Assembly (NCBI GenBank): GCA_965153455.1 | Contig: OZ234504.1 | Span: 11,718,001-11,782,000 of the forward strand | Direction: 5' to 3' | Length of the DNA: 64,000 nucleotides | DNA from: Sphagnum compactum | Lineage: Eukaryota; Bryophyta; Sphagnopsida; Sphagnales | Shown here: piece after piece, positions 1-12,359 of the stretch | How the letters are laid out: every line of letters starts with the position of its first letter | Position numbering within the stretch: position 1 is the stretch's first letter | Notes under the pieces: model-generated | The model's input: the letters and a program-made list of their open reading frames with translations, nothing else | Databases searched by the model: none | Told to the model about the DNA's origin: nothing | Translations under genes and position numbers: made by a program

Positions 1-785
1 GCAAGCTGTTTTTTCACTCATGTGCATGTTCTTTTTTTCTTCTTGTGCTAAAGAGGTGTGATGCATCAACTAAAAGCAATTATATCGACAATGTTTTTAC
101 AATTGATTTTACAATTGATTTTGCAAGCATAGTACTTGATAATGCATGGCCATGAAACAATTGAACTCCATAGTGTAATGTCTACTCTAATCTTCGAATG
201 ATGATGCAAAATTAAATTTTGAGGCAATAAACAATCTTTTAGCCTTTGGTTCATCATTAATATCAACTTTCTTATGTGTATGCATTATTAGGGAATAAGG
301 AGCTTGGTGATTTGATTGAGGTCAAATCTACAACTTCATACTCCCATTTCTTAATGACACAATACAATGACAAAAGGTGGATCAAACATTCTCATGTAAA
401 TAAAACTTCATGCAATGTTTGACATGAAATTTAAGGCCTATGGTGGAGAAGAAAAACATGTGGTTGTGGTCTATTGTCCTTATGAATATTTGTGTAGCTT
501 GTAGTTTATAGCTTGTATGATTATTACAAATCACAACTTTTTAAGTTGTCCAACTTGATTATTTTATCTATTTGACCAAAAATTTGGTCAAAAATCACAT
601 TTAATCAAATAAAACAAAAAAATGACATAGTAAAAAAGATAAGTGTTTAGTCAAATGAACGATTCAATTTTGTTTAAACCATATTTATAGTAAAATAAAT
701 ATAAATTTTTAATATTTATGGTTATCTTGATTAGTCAACTTGACCAACAACTTAATTATTAATCAAGATGGTGGTCAAAATGGAT

Positions 786-1044
786 ATTAATAAATAGGTA
801 GGTGAATAAGTTGGTGGGTAGGTAGGTAGGTTATAAATACATGTACATGTAAATAAATAACATACCTACCTAGCCTAACTAGCCTACATAGCTTACCTAA
901 TTAGCTAAATAGGTTAGGTGGGTTTTTAAGTAGGTAGGTCTAACCTACTTAGGTACTTGGGTCATTAGGTTATGTAGGCACCTAAGTAGGCTTTCAATAG
1001 GCTAGGTAGGTAGACTAGGTAATTAAAGTAGGTAGGTAGGTAAA
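786..1044. repeat. GGTA/TACC-type imperfect microsatellite block
   Basis: Imperfect arrays of TAGG, AGGT and CCTA units with short interruptions. They switch strand polarity within the block: GGTA-rich, then CCTA-rich near 860-900, then GGTA-rich again. Similar blocks recur at about nine places in the window, mostly inside or beside transposon-like sequence. Confidence 0.75.
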
Positions 1045-2324
1045 CAAACTAGATGCCTAACCCTAAACCTATCCACTCTCAAGGTTTGAGTGCTTTGAAC
1101 ATGCAAAAAAAAAATTTATTTATGTCAAGCTTTGAACCTATAAAGGTTCTAATCCTTAAGGTGTACATCATAGGACAAAAAGGGCCTATTCCTTACTACA
1201 GTATTCTTTACCTTATATTTTGATCCCCATAAAAAGAATTAATCAAAAGTTCTCATTTTTAAAAGGACTATATTTTAAACTATTACAATTATAGATTCCA
1301 TCATAATCATCTGTAAATGTGTCTTTACATGGTAAAAAAGGACTAGGTAAAAAAGACAAAAAATGGTGATGATGTGACAAGATTTTGGTACACCTTAAAG
1401 GATTTGCACTCCTAAACTTTGCAATCAATGGAAAATATTCCAAAAACTTTTATGCCTATCCAAACTATTATGCTTCCATTGTGATCTTTCAAACATATAA
1501 TAATGTGGTTTTAAGGAGTGTCCACTTGTGCTCAAGTGCCTCCTTTGACTATGTTTTTACCCAATTATAGTATCTATAAGTATTACAAGCATACAATTTT
1601 ATGACAACATTTTAAATTGTTTCATCCCAATCTAATGGTCAAAATGTAAACAAATGATGAAGATCATGTAAAGTGATTTACATCCACTTTAATTTTGATC
1701 CAACATTCAAGACCTAAAATGGTTGAATATACATGAATATATATCATATATCACATATAATTTGGAGCCATTTTGTGACACTAAGACACCCATACTTTTA
1801 GTTCCATGGCATGTTCATAAACAAACATTAAATGAAAATAAAAAACAATGGCCCTTTCATATATATGTTATTTTCACTTCAAGGTGATTTTTATAAGAAA
1901 AATAATATCATAATGCCTTGATGGCTTATGGACAAAAAAAACATGTCTAATGATTGACATACATTAGATAAATTTGAAGAACTTGCCAATATCGATGGAA
2001 TTGGTATCAATATCATCCACCACCCAAACTTTCATGCAAAAATACCACCTATAATGCCACTTTTGAAATATATTTTTAACTTCTCATATTTTATACAGTG
2101 TATATTTTTTGTGATAAATATATTCATAGATTTTTAAAATTTTATCATTTTGTAATTTTCTTTTAGAAATGATTAACCCATGAAGTTTGAAGTTAATCAA
2201 CCTTTTTCAAAATTCATAAGAATAATTCCATTTGTGAAAGTTCACATTAAAAAATGACTCCAATGTTATAAACAATATTTGTGACTACAAGTTTTGGGGA
2301 CCTCAATATGCTTTTACCTAACTA

Positions 2325-2545
2325 AACCAACCTAGGTAAGTTAAGTGGTTAAGTTAAGTTATTTGACTTAAGTTAAGTGGCTAGGCTAGGCTACCATACC
2401 TAGCTAAGTTTTAACCCTGTAAGCTAAATAGCTAATTAAGTTCTTAACCTAGGTCTAGCGCCTAGTTTAAGTGCCTAACTTAAGTTAGTTTCTTAGCCTA
2501 GGTGCCTTGTTTACGCTAGGTCTACCTACCTACCTAAGCTCTTGC
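2325..2545. repeat. GGTA/TACC-type imperfect microsatellite block
   Basis: Mixed CCTAGGTAAG, TTAAGTTAAG and CTACCTACC motifs. This is the same degenerate tetranucleotide family as at 786-1044, ending in a short pure CTAC run. Confidence 0.65.
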
Positions 2546-3659
2546 TAACTAACAATAATTATCACCATAGGGAAAAATAATCAAAGGTTCATTTTGGAAT
2601 GGAACTATACCTAATAATAGTATTTTTTGTGAATTAACTTAAGGGAAAAATAACCATAAATTAATTATGAAGTAGAATTCCAACAAAAAAAATTTGTGAA
2701 TAGGTAAATATCTTAGTCTACTTAGCTTTAAAAGTGTCCTAGTAATTATCTAGTTACTAGCGATAGGTTCATATTTACCATCCTTTATTTACTATGGGAT
2801 GATCACCAGAATAATTAGTTTTTAAAAAGTAAGTTAATTTTTCATTAACCAAGATATATGGAAGAAAATAGGATAAGACAAGCAAATTTAGGAGGATAAG
2901 GGAAACCCATGTGTGATGGGGAACCACTTTGGTTTTCTTTATTATTTCTAAGGTTCATTCCTTCATTCTTTCATTCCCTATCATTTTTTATCATTTTATT
3001 ATTCTTTCATTCTATCATTTTATGTGTGTGTTAAAGGTATTTTCTATTCTCTCAATAAATAAATAAAATGTTTCTACTTTGTAATTTTAACTTGTTTACA
3101 AACATCAACCAGTTTGTTCTTCTTCAAATTTGAAATCCAAAAAACAGAAAAGATAGAATCAAAACATGAGACTGTTTATTTTCAAAAGGCAGAAATCCAC
3201 AATTGGATTCAAGATCAGATTACAAAGAAAAGATCAAAACTAAAATATGAAATAAATTGTACTACACTAAACTAAACTGTTTTTCCTTCTCAATCCTCCT
3301 ACTTATACCTAATATAATGTTGTTTAAAATTAAACAATCACTAACTAGTATAATAGTTAACAAATTCAAAATTAACACTATGAGAAAATATAGGGTTTTA
3401 CAATTGGGCTTGCAACTAGGTTTTCCAGTTGCAAAGGACACTTGCAACTCATGGCGTTTATATAGCCTTGAGTGCTATCAAACAAGTTGCAACAATTACA
3501 ATGGACACCATATGTCGTATATAATATTGTATATACGTTGCAACTCACATGCAACTATATGCAAGTTCTTTGCAACTAATCTCCACATCATATTCCCATA
3601 GACATTCCAATGTGGGCATTTCATCCATTTGTCAACAAATGACGTATGTTATTACCTTT

Positions 3660-4060
3660 TGTAACTTATTTACAACTATTTTACAACTAGTTTGACGAAT
3701 ATAATCTTTAATTATTTCATTCATCCATTTGATGAATGAATTTTATTCTTATATTTTATAACTTATCTACAACTATTTTATAACTAGTTCAACAAATATA
3801 TTCTTTCATTATTTCATTCATCCACTTGATGTGAATGGATCTATCCTAATCCTTTGCAACTTATTTGCAATTATTTTATAACTAACTCAATAAATATATT
3901 CTTTTATTATTTCATTCATCCATTTGACAAATGGATTCTAAATATCCTTATCTTTTGCAACTTATTTACAACTATTTTATAACTAGTATAACAAATATAT
4001 TTTTTAATTATTTCATTCATCCATTTGAGCAATGAATTTTGTTCCTATCTTTTGCAATTA
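3660..4060 (+). repeat. Imperfect tandem repeat of about 110-130 bp
   Basis: A segment containing CAACTTATTTACAACTATTT, then a TTATTTCATTCATCCATTTG stretch, recurs about four times with substitutions at roughly 3660, 3760, 3855 and 3955. It lies just inside the left subterminal region of the CACTA-type element and shares its CAACT motif, so it may be an expanded subterminal repeat. Confidence 0.6.
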
Positions 4061-4904
4061 ACTTACAACTAAAGATGAAATGAAATTAAAGGATTTAGTT
4101 ATTAATTTGCAACTAGGTTTTTAAATTTGGGTTTCAAAACAATTGTATGGTAATTGATTTTAGTAATACTAAACAACTAAATTGCAAATTACAATGCAAT
4201 TATCCAAACTTCACATAACCATTATCATGTTTGTTCTAATTATAATTAATAATGTTGAATTGCATTGGACATCATTATTTATAAACATGAAACAAATTTG
4301 AAACTTTAAATACATTTACATTCCATGTTGAAGAGTACATTGCAAAAAAATTAGAAAATGTTTATATCAAAAGGCAATTTAACTATGAATTTAAACATAA
4401 TGCCCAAGCTATATATAACAAACATTTTTCTCTATTTAAACAAAAGGTCAGATCATTAAAATGATGACCCACAACAATCAAATATTGTCATTTACAACAT
4501 TATGTTTCATAAATGAATGTTTTCTTCTATTTTTGTTGAAATGGAACTTGAACCATGCAATTTCTTCAATGCACCTTATTTGCTAAAAATTTACCATGTT
4601 ATGACATTTAGTTCCACATGTGAAATGAAATCAATAACATATCATAACATTGTAATGTCAAAAATATGAAAATAATCCATTCAATTTGAATAAAATTAAT
4701 TTACAACTATATTACCATTAACATGCAACTTATTTGTCAATTAAATGCAATGATAGAACATTGATACAAACTAAACTATAATTTGTACACTTGTAAATAA
4801 AATCAAATATTGTGCTTACAATCAAGTAAATTGAATTATAATTTTAGGTACTTTTGAAAAAATCTTACCTTGTATACATAATTTTGATGTACATCCAAAA
4901 GCAA

Positions 4905-5560
4905 AAACCTTCAACATCCAAGACCAAAAGTAAGAACCTTTAATATCCAAGAGTAAGAGCAAAAAATTTCAACATTTAAAAAAAAAGTAAGTCTTTGAAC
5001 ATCTAAGAGTATAAATAATAACCTTTAACATCAAAAAGTATAAATAAAAACCTTCAACATCCAAAAGTATGAACAAGAACCTTCAACATTAAAAAAAAAC
5101 AACAAAAACCTTCAACATTCAAAAGCAAGAGCAAAAACCTTCAACCTCTCTAAGAACAAGAACCTTCAACATCTTCAAGAGCAAAAACAAGAACCTTCAA
5201 CCTTCAAGAACAAAAACAAAAGCCTTCAACCTCTCTAAGAACGAGAACAAAAACCTTCAAGCTCCAAAAGCAAAAACAAAAACCTTCAACCTTTTTAAGA
5301 GCAAAAACAAAAACCTTCAACCTGTCAACTAGAAAAAAAAAAACCCTTCAACCTCTTTAAGAGCAAGAACAAGAACCTTCAACCTCCAAGAGGAAAAAAA
5401 AAACCTTCAACCTCTTTAAGAGCAAGAACAAGAACCTTCAACCTCCAAGAGAAAAAACAAAAGCCTTCAACCTTCAAGAGAAAAAAATAAAAGCCTTCAA
5501 CCTCTCGAAGAACAAGAATAAAAACCTTCAACCTCCAAAATAAAAAACAAAAGCGTTCAA
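4905..5560. repeat. Minisatellite of CCTTCAAC units
   Basis: Roughly 20 imperfect units of about 27-36 bp. Each has a core ACCTTCAACCTC followed by purine-rich AAGAGCAAGAACAAAA-like sequence. The plus strand is strongly purine-biased. The minus strand is open for part of this block, encoding a repetitive Phe/Leu/Val peptide, which I treat as a by-product of the repeat. The array lies within the CACTA-type element. Confidence 0.8.
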
Positions 5561-6293
5561 TTTCCAAGTTATTTAAATAAATAATATAATTTATAACAAC
5601 CTTTTTGTTTTAATTTTAAATTAAAAATAATAATAATCTTAGTTATAACATATGATATGAAAATTACATAACCAAAATATTAGGAAATACACAAAATGTT
5701 TGAATTGAAAGATTTTTTAAAAAGTTCATCTTGAACTTTTTGATAATAAACATAAGCGCATGAAAATTGTTGATGCATTAAGACAAATCTATTGATATAT
5801 TGCCGTGTATCACTTACTTAAGGGTTTCCTGCCTAAATTTCAAATCTTTAAATTTAAAATTTAAAATTTAAATACAATTACATCCTAGTTGTAAACAAGT
5901 TGAAATGTCATTATATTGGGTGGTGGAAATGTATACACATGGCATGATCGTATGTGTTATCAAGGCCATATATTTGTTGCAAAGTAGTCGTTGATTAGTA
6001 ATTAAATTTATCCTAGTTGTGATGTAGTTGTTACATGCAACTAAAGTGCAACTTGTCAACAAAGTCAAACATGGTTGACTATAACAAATGTATAGTGCGT
6101 ACATTGTATTATATAAATATATTTCTTGCAACTAATTTGCAACTACAATACAACTCCTTGATTTTTAAAGTGACATTTTATTTATTAATTTGTCATATTT
6201 CTATGGGATAGGTGCAATGCAATTGTATATTAGTTGTTTTGGAGCTCTAGTTGTAAGGTAGTCTAGTTGTCACGGACACAATTTCTCATAGTG

Positions 6294-7000
6294 TGAATTA
6301 TCGTAACTATTAACCACAAGTTTAACACAAACCTATTCTATCAACAACCGGTTATGCTAAAAGACCAATTATTACTTAAATTAACAGATTGATGAATTTA
6401 AGAACCTATTACCAGTTATCATAACAAATCGATTACCAATAATCTAGTGATAACTAAAACAATTCTCAAAATAATAATGCCTCACCGGTTACCAATTGGA
6501 AACAACTGGTTACTAGTACATAAAGTGAAAAAATAGGTTAACAATGGGTGATTTTAAGAAGATTGGTGTGTGAAGTGGGAAAAAATTGTACTTGTGTGAA
6601 GAAAAAAATATAATGAATTTTGGTTGAAAGTTGTGTCACATCTTTTTCTTTTTTTTTTTTGCATTGATTTCTTAAATGCAAAAGAGAATATTTAATATTA
6701 GTTTGATGTAAAATATGGTAGTTTTTAGTTTAATTTAATTTTTTTTCAGCTTTCAATTCTTAAAATGCTTATTGGAAATCAATCATTGGACAATAGTTAC
6801 AACAAGAAGGTAGCTATAATAGGAATGTAATTGCACTTGACGAAGGTAATTGCAGTAGGAAGGCACTACTACCAAAGTGGGGTGTAATTTACTAGCTTAA
6901 ATCACTATGGGACCTTAAAAGTGAAATAACTTCATTGCATTTTACTGATTTCACCTAGTGATAGTTATTTCATTATAATATCACTATGTAGACATCATGT
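6294..7000. other. Intergenic DNA, nothing recognised
   Basis: AT-rich sequence with some ACCGGTTA/AACCGGT-like motifs at 6340-6540. No coding signal and no clear element boundaries seen. Confidence 0.5.
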
Positions 7001-7009
7001 TTCATTTCT

Positions 7010-8880
7010 AGTTAACATAATTCACTATTACAATTTGCTATAGCAAATAGGTTTATTTCTATGTTTTTTTAAATATTCTATTTATGTTATTTTATGATAT
7101 ACCTTATATTATTTTAAGCTACTTTAGTTATTCTAATTTATATTTTATGTTATTATAGGCTATTATAAATTATTGTACCCTAAATTATTATATGTTATTT
7201 TACCTTAAAGTATCTTACTAGTTTATTATAAGCTTTTAAATTATTTAAAATTAAATTATTCAACTAACTTTAGGCTGTACCTTAAGTTATTTTATTTTAA
7301 ATTAATATATGTTATTTCAAGATATACTTTAAATTATTCAAGGTCATTTAACTTAGTGTTATTATAAATTATTTTATCCTAAGCATAATAACTTTAAAAT
7401 AATCTAAAACAAAATATAATGACCTAAGGTAAAAATAACTTAGAATAAAAAATAATAACCTATGAAAAATAATTTTAAATACCCTACAAAATAAGACCTA
7501 CCAATGATATTATAACATAAAATATCAAACAATAATTTATAATACAATAATCACCAATAGTTGTAATATAACATATAATAACCAACAATAACTTATAATA
7601 CAATAACCATTAATAAAATAGCCATCAATAACCACCAATAAAATAACCACCAATGGCTTACAACGGAATAATCACTAATAACCATTAATAGAAACCACCA
7701 ATAGCCATTAATAGAATAACCACCAATAGCTATTAATAGATTAATCATGAATAGCCATTAATAAAAATAACCACCAATAGCCATAAATAGAATAACCACC
7801 AATAGCCATTAATAGAATACCCACCAGTAGCCATTAATAGAATACCCACCAGTAGCCATTAATAGAATACCCACCAGTAGCCATTAATAGAATACCCACC
7901 AGTAGCCATTAATAGAATACCCACCAGTAGCCATTAAAATAATACCCACCAATAGCCATTAATAGAATACCCACCAGTAGCCATTAATAAAATACCCACC
8001 AGTAGCCATTAATAGAATACCCACCAGTAGCCATTAATAGAATACCCACCAGTAGCCATTAATAGAATACCCACCAGTAGCCATTAATAGAATACCCACC
8101 AGTAGCCATTAATAGAATAACCACCAATAGCCATTAATATAATAGCCACCAGTAACCATTCATATAATAGCCACCAATAGCCACCAATAGAATAACCACG
8201 AATAACCACCAATAGAATAACTACTAATGGCCATTAATAGAATAACCACCAATAACTATTAATAAAATAACCACTAAAAACATTAATAGCCACAAATAAA
8301 ATAGGTACCAATAGCCATTAATAACCACCAATAGCACTAATAAAAGAACAACCAATAGCCATATATTATAATTGTTTAGGATTTCCAAAAAATAATCTAA
8401 GGTGAAATAATTTATAATAAACAAAAATAACTTAAGGTGAAATAATTTTCAATAGCCAAAAGTAATTTATAATAGCTACAAGTAGTCTAAATTGAAATAA
8501 TTTACAATAGCCAAAAATAACATAGAATAGACAAAAAAAACTTACAATAGTTGAAAATAGCCTAAGGTGAAATAAGTTAAAATAGTCAAAAGTAATTTAT
8601 AATAACTGCAAGTAGTCTAACTTGAAATAATTTACAATAGCCAAAAATAACATAGAATAGCCAAAAAAATTTACAATAGCTGAAAATAGCCTAAGGTGAA
8701 ATAAGTTACAATAGCCAAAAATAACTTAAAATAACCAAAAGTAGCGTAGGGTGAAATAGCCAAAACTAACCAAAAGTAATTGAGAATAGCCATAAATAGT
8801 CGTAAATAATTTAGGGTGAAATAATTTAAACTAATGAAAAATAGTCATATAATAATTGAAAGTAGTTTAACATAGGTAAT
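7010..8880. repeat. Large inverted-symmetry repeat block
   Basis: From about 7010 to 7375 the plus strand repeats the motif TTATTTTAAG with variants. From about 7376 to 8880 its complement (CTTAAAATAA, with AAGGTGAAATAA and AATAGCCAAAAATAA variants) repeats instead. The two arms could pair over long distances. The second arm contains the 25-bp minisatellite. No transposase frame is visible; the layout suggests a foldback-type element or opposed expansion of one short motif. Confidence 0.55.
7770..8170 (+). repeat. 25-bp minisatellite with homogenised core
   Basis: The unit AGTAGCCATTAATAGAATAC followed by CCACC repeats head to tail with period 25. The core at about 7806-8120 has about a dozen nearly identical units. 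Outside it, toward 7600 and 8370, units degrade into looser CCACCAATAGCCATTAATA variants. Units are contiguous with no unique spacers. Confidence 0.9.
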
Positions 8881-9176
8881 ATTATCATATTAACAAAAAA
8901 AATCCATTTACTAAATTAATTTTTTTCAAAAGAATGGTCATTGAAATGTTATTGAATAATGATATTAAACTTTTTTTTTGTTCAAATGATTTTAAACTTT
9001 CAAAAGGAAATAAATGTAATTATTACATTATTGAATTTTAAAAAAAAATAAACTCGAATCATTTCACTTGAACAAAATCTCAATAAGATATGAATTTTCA
9101 AAGTTTATGTTTTTGTAATGTTTAAAATGAAGTATTTGATATATAGAATGTAATGTAACATTTTATCACAACAAGT

Positions 9177-9237
9177 GAGGTGGTTTGATGATAAAAGTGT
9201 TCGCCCCCATTCCAAAAGTCAAGGGATCAAACCTCAC
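9177..9237 (+). repeat. tRNA-like module (possible SINE head)
   Basis: The sequence starts GTGAGGTGGTTTGATGATAA and ends with GGGATCAAACCTC. Order and spacing recall the A box and B box of a tRNA-type pol III promoter, with the B box close to GGTTCRANNCC. No functional cloverleaf was established. It precedes a GGTA block, as do similar modules near 29.8 and 30.8 kb. Confidence 0.4.
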
Positions 9238-9326
9238 GGGTGGTGTTGTGTGTGATCAACAATGGTGTGTTGACCGAATATTCTCTTATCGAATTCTTTG
9301 GTTAGGTGCCTAAGTTGATTACGTGG

Positions 9327-9370
9327 CCTACCTACCTACCTAGGTTAGGTTTTTAACCTAGCATAGGTAG
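9327..9370. repeat. Short GGTA/TACC block
   Basis: CTACCTACCTACCTAGG followed by TTAGG motifs. It follows the tRNA-like module by about 90 bp. Confidence 0.6.
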
Positions 9371-9499
9371 TGACACATGTCAATAAATAATAGGCTTTAA
9401 AAATCATGAAATTATCAATAATATTATATATTAAATAATTAAAATTTAATTAATTTTCATACTGGTTAGTTAATTAACTAGCAAGTGAATGGTTTGGTA

Positions 9500-9680
9500 A
9501 ATTTGTATTTCACTTGAGAGTAACCTTGTTTCACTAGGTACTAGTGAAACAAGTCATTGTCCGTAACAACTGGTCCCTGTTCACTAGGGGTTTAAACAAT
9601 TTCACTAGGTAAAAATGTCCAAATTCACTCAAAAATCTAGTGAAACCCATAGTGAACTAGGATGCATTTCGTAGTAGTGA
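9500..9680. mobile_element. MITE-like sequence with CTACTAC terminus
   Basis: The right end read on the minus strand begins CTACTACGAAATGCATCC and is related to the left end of the small element at 26763 (CTACTACAAAATGTG). Both contain repeated TTCACTAG and GTTCACTA motifs and a GGTCCC(T/C)GTTCACT phrase. The left boundary is not clear, so this may be truncated. Confidence 0.45.
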
Positions 9681-9959
9681 GGTGACTAATAGGAAAACAA
9701 CAATTACAAAGGATGAAAGCACCAAACTAGTGATGTATTTTCCATAACAGAGGTAATGTTTAAGGATTAGAAAGTAACTACCTTCTAACCCTCCATTTCT
9801 AGTTCTGGTTTTGTCAAAGAAATGCATTTTCAAAAATAGTTTTCCATCATTTTTATTCAATTTCTACCCAGCATCCATTTCCTCATGATAGTAGTTAGGC
9901 TACCAATTCCACGATCTTCTAGTTCTATTTACATATTAAGTGAAACATTTATTCATTTT

Positions 9960-10180
9960 AACTAATAATCAAAATGATAACTAACCAAGTTGACAATTGA
10001 TATAAACAATAAAAAAACAAGCAATTAAAAAGACCTTTAGTCAAAAAAACTTGTGTTGATTAGATTAGTAATTAGTTTGTCCAATATGACTAATTGGTCC
10101 AATTGGCAAATGTCACAATTTGGTTTTTTAAATCAAATTTTCCAATTAGAAAACCATGATTTGTAATAAGGTATATAAAC
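9960..10180. mobile_element. Terminal fragment of the CACTATTACAAATC family
   Basis: A run rich in ACTAATNNTCAAAATGA and CCAATTNG motifs ends in AACCATGATTTGTAATAAGG. This matches the right termini at 30.29 and 31.33 kb (AACCATGAATTGTAATAGTG). A partner left end was not established; one candidate lies near 526. Confidence 0.45.
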
Positions 10181-10840
10181 CAATTCACACAACTCAATAT
10201 ATAAACTTTTCTAAACTATTTGCTATTAGGAAATCAACTATCCATCTTGCAATGTATTTCTTAAACATGGCTCAAATAGGTTAAATGCCTCATATATGAT
10301 TCCTTTGAATGTTTTTAATCCTTGCATGATCATCATTGATCAACCCATACAAAAAAATTGATATTTTGTCCAACATCAATCTAATAATCAATGGAAAGGA
10401 ATTCTAACGAACAAGATGAAAATGTGGTCTTGGCATTCTAACCAATGTTGGGTGGTTCTCAAAATGAGGTGAAAACCAACCAAGTTTTCAAGTTGATTCT
10501 CACCTTGAAAACCAATAGCTATCACAAATGATGATACCTTAAGTGAAAACTAACTTGCAATTCTCATTGGGCTAAAAATTGACCTTATGAAAATCACATA
10601 GAGTATTTAAATGTCAAAAAATTGAAAACCTTATCAAGTATTAAAACAACCCTAATTTTGATTCTTAATAATAAGGGTCTATGTTAACAGTGGCACTGCA
10701 TAGTTGTTGTAAGTGTAATTTGGTGTCATCTCCAATCTTCACATTCCACAAATATAAATAAGGCCAAAAAAATGTTTAGGCCCCACCTTTTTTTTTGTCT
10801 TTTTGTTGTTGGTTGTTTATTGTTTTGCCATGTTAATTTG
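10181..10840. other. Intergenic DNA, nothing recognised
   Basis: AT-rich, without tandem structure or a convincing coding frame. A small element is possible around 10380-10620 (AAAACCAAC/GTGAAAACC motifs), but no termini were found. Confidence 0.45.
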
Positions 10841-10844
10841 CTTT

Positions 10845-11060
10845 GTTGTTACACCTTGTTGTTTCACCTTGCTATTACACCTTACTGCATCACGTTGTTG
10901 TGTCACTTTGTTGTTTTGCCTTGCTATGTCACCTTGTTGTTGCACCTTACTACTTAGTTTTGATATGTTGCCTTGTTACTTTGCCTTGCTACCATGCCTT
11001 GATGCTTTGCTTTTTGCCTCACCTTGCTACATCACCTTGCTACCACACCTTAAAGTACCT
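10845..11060 (+). repeat. 13-bp minisatellite of TTGTTGTTACACC units
   Basis: Units such as TTGTTGTTTCACC, TTGCTATTACACC and TTGCTATGTCACC follow one another with period 13, about 15 imperfect copies. All three plus frames stay open because the unit lacks stops; this explains overlapping Cys/Leu-rich frames here that are not genes. Confidence 0.8.
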
Positions 11061-11665
11061 TTCTAAGGTCCTTGTTGCTTTATCTTGTTTGTTGTTTTGC
11101 CCAATCTTTGTTTTGCTTGTTGTTCCATACATTGATTATGACACATTAGTACCCCCCCACCCCCCATTTTGTGTGCAAATCTTGGAATTGTGAACTTCAA
11201 CTTTTCCTCTCTAAATTTGGTAAGTTTGTCATCTTTCATTTTTTTGGGTTTTTTTCTAAGATTCTTTGCTTGTGAAGCTTTTTTCCATTTTGTGCACATG
11301 TTTTGTTTACTTTCAGTGCATTGTTGGTTTTTTTTCCTTTCTTTGCTAACATATTAGTATATGTTGTGGGTTGTGCAAGGGTTTTTAACTATTAGAAAAA
11401 AACTGCATGCTCCAAATTCATTACATTTGCATTTATTCCCTAATGCATAATGAACAATTTTGTAAATGATTATAAATGATTCAAGTTCTATTTGTTTTGC
11501 TCTAACTAGTTCATTATAATAAAATACTATAACAAAAACCCATGTGTGAAACATTTTTAGTTTTGGCCTTCCCATTTCATTAATATTCTCTTGTGAAAAA
11601 TGTTTTGTTTGGATCAAATGGACTTTTAATTTGAGTTTCTTGACATTCGTATGTGTTGAAGTGGA
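11061..11665. other. Intergenic DNA, no gene seen
   Basis: T-rich sequence with homopolymer C at 11153-11164. Short frames on both strands lack family features. Confidence 0.45.
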
Positions 11666-11890
11666 ATAATGTGCCATGATTACCGTGGTTTCAAATGGAA
11701 AATAAAATAGAAATATCTACTTTTATATGACAAAATCCAACAGCCCATGCCTTTTGTGACTCCTTTGACTGTGTTTTGACCCTAATGCGCCATGGTTACC
11801 ATGGTTTCAAATGGCAAAAATCAAATCTCTAATTTTTAATGATAGTTTCTAACATTCAATGTCTTTTGTGGTTCCTTTGAATGTGCTGAC
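11665..11890 (+). repeat. Two tandem copies of a ~110-bp unit
   Basis: Both copies contain GCCATG(A/G)TTACC(G/A)TGG followed by TTTCAAATGG and end with CTTTTGTG(A/G)(C/T)TCCTTTGA. Copy 1 is about 11670-11775 and copy 2 about 11787-11890. Confidence 0.6.
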
Positions 11891-12359
11891 TTATATGTTT
11901 TGTTATAGTAATTTAATTAATGCATCTATTTTGATAAAAAATCAAACAAGGAACAAAATAATATCATATTATGAAACCAATAGAATAATGGCCTTGAAAA
12001 AACATGTGAAGGGTGAAAACACATTACAGTGACCCTCTTTAGAGCACTTTTAAGTTTAGTACTATAATACATATAGTATAATTGTTCAAAGTATGGTACA
12101 CTTAATTTTGGGAATCAATTTTGGTTTTTGGGCCTTACGATTATTATTTTTACAAAATTAATGTTATGTAATATTATTTTAAAAATAATAATAAATTTCA
12201 TAATCTATATTGAAGGATCCATAAATATATTTAAAGTATACATTAATATAATAGGTCCACTGTCTTGTTTTGATTACACTAATTTTAAGGATTTGTTAGT
12301 CATTAAAATAATCAATTTTAATGAAAATTTTAAAATGGCCCACCTAACTATGTTTGTCA

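Larger units (their letters stand above)
1..3375. other. AT-rich intergenic DNA, no gene seen
   Basis: No open frame here resembles a known protein; the short frames are low-complexity. The stretch holds GGTA-type tetranucleotide blocks (listed separately). Near 526-545 there is a sequence starting ATTACAAATCACAAC that resembles one terminus of the element family described at 25.4-31.3 kb. The rest is unassigned AT-rich sequence. Confidence 0.6.
3376..6293. mobile_element. Non-autonomous CACTA-type DNA transposon
   Basis: The left end reads CACTATGAGAAAATATAGGG. The right end, read on the minus strand, is CACTATGAGAAATTGTGTCC, which gives a perfect 12-bp terminal inverted repeat starting with CACTA. 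The bases outside are TAA on the left and TGA on the right, a possible 3-bp target duplication with one mutation. Both subterminal regions (about 3400-3600 and 5870-6290) are packed with a short motif around GTTGCAACTAG in both orientations, as expected of subterminal transposase-binding repeats in CACTA elements. No transposase frame is present. The middle holds AT-rich DNA and a purine-biased minisatellite. Element class follows from termini and subterminal structure; mobility is not implied. Confidence 0.72.

Noticed and set aside
5379-5567. Minus-strand repetitive Phe/Leu/Val frame
   Set aside because: Translation of the CCTTCAAC minisatellite; no start context or family.
7770-8170. Regular 25-bp repeats that could suggest a CRISPR array
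   Set aside because: Units are contiguous without unique spacers, in eukaryotic DNA with spliced plant genes; it is a minisatellite.
10772-11193. Three overlapping Cys/Leu-rich plus-strand open frames
   Set aside because: They are open in all frames because the 13-bp TTGTTGTTACACC repeat lacks stops; not a Cys-rich peptide gene.
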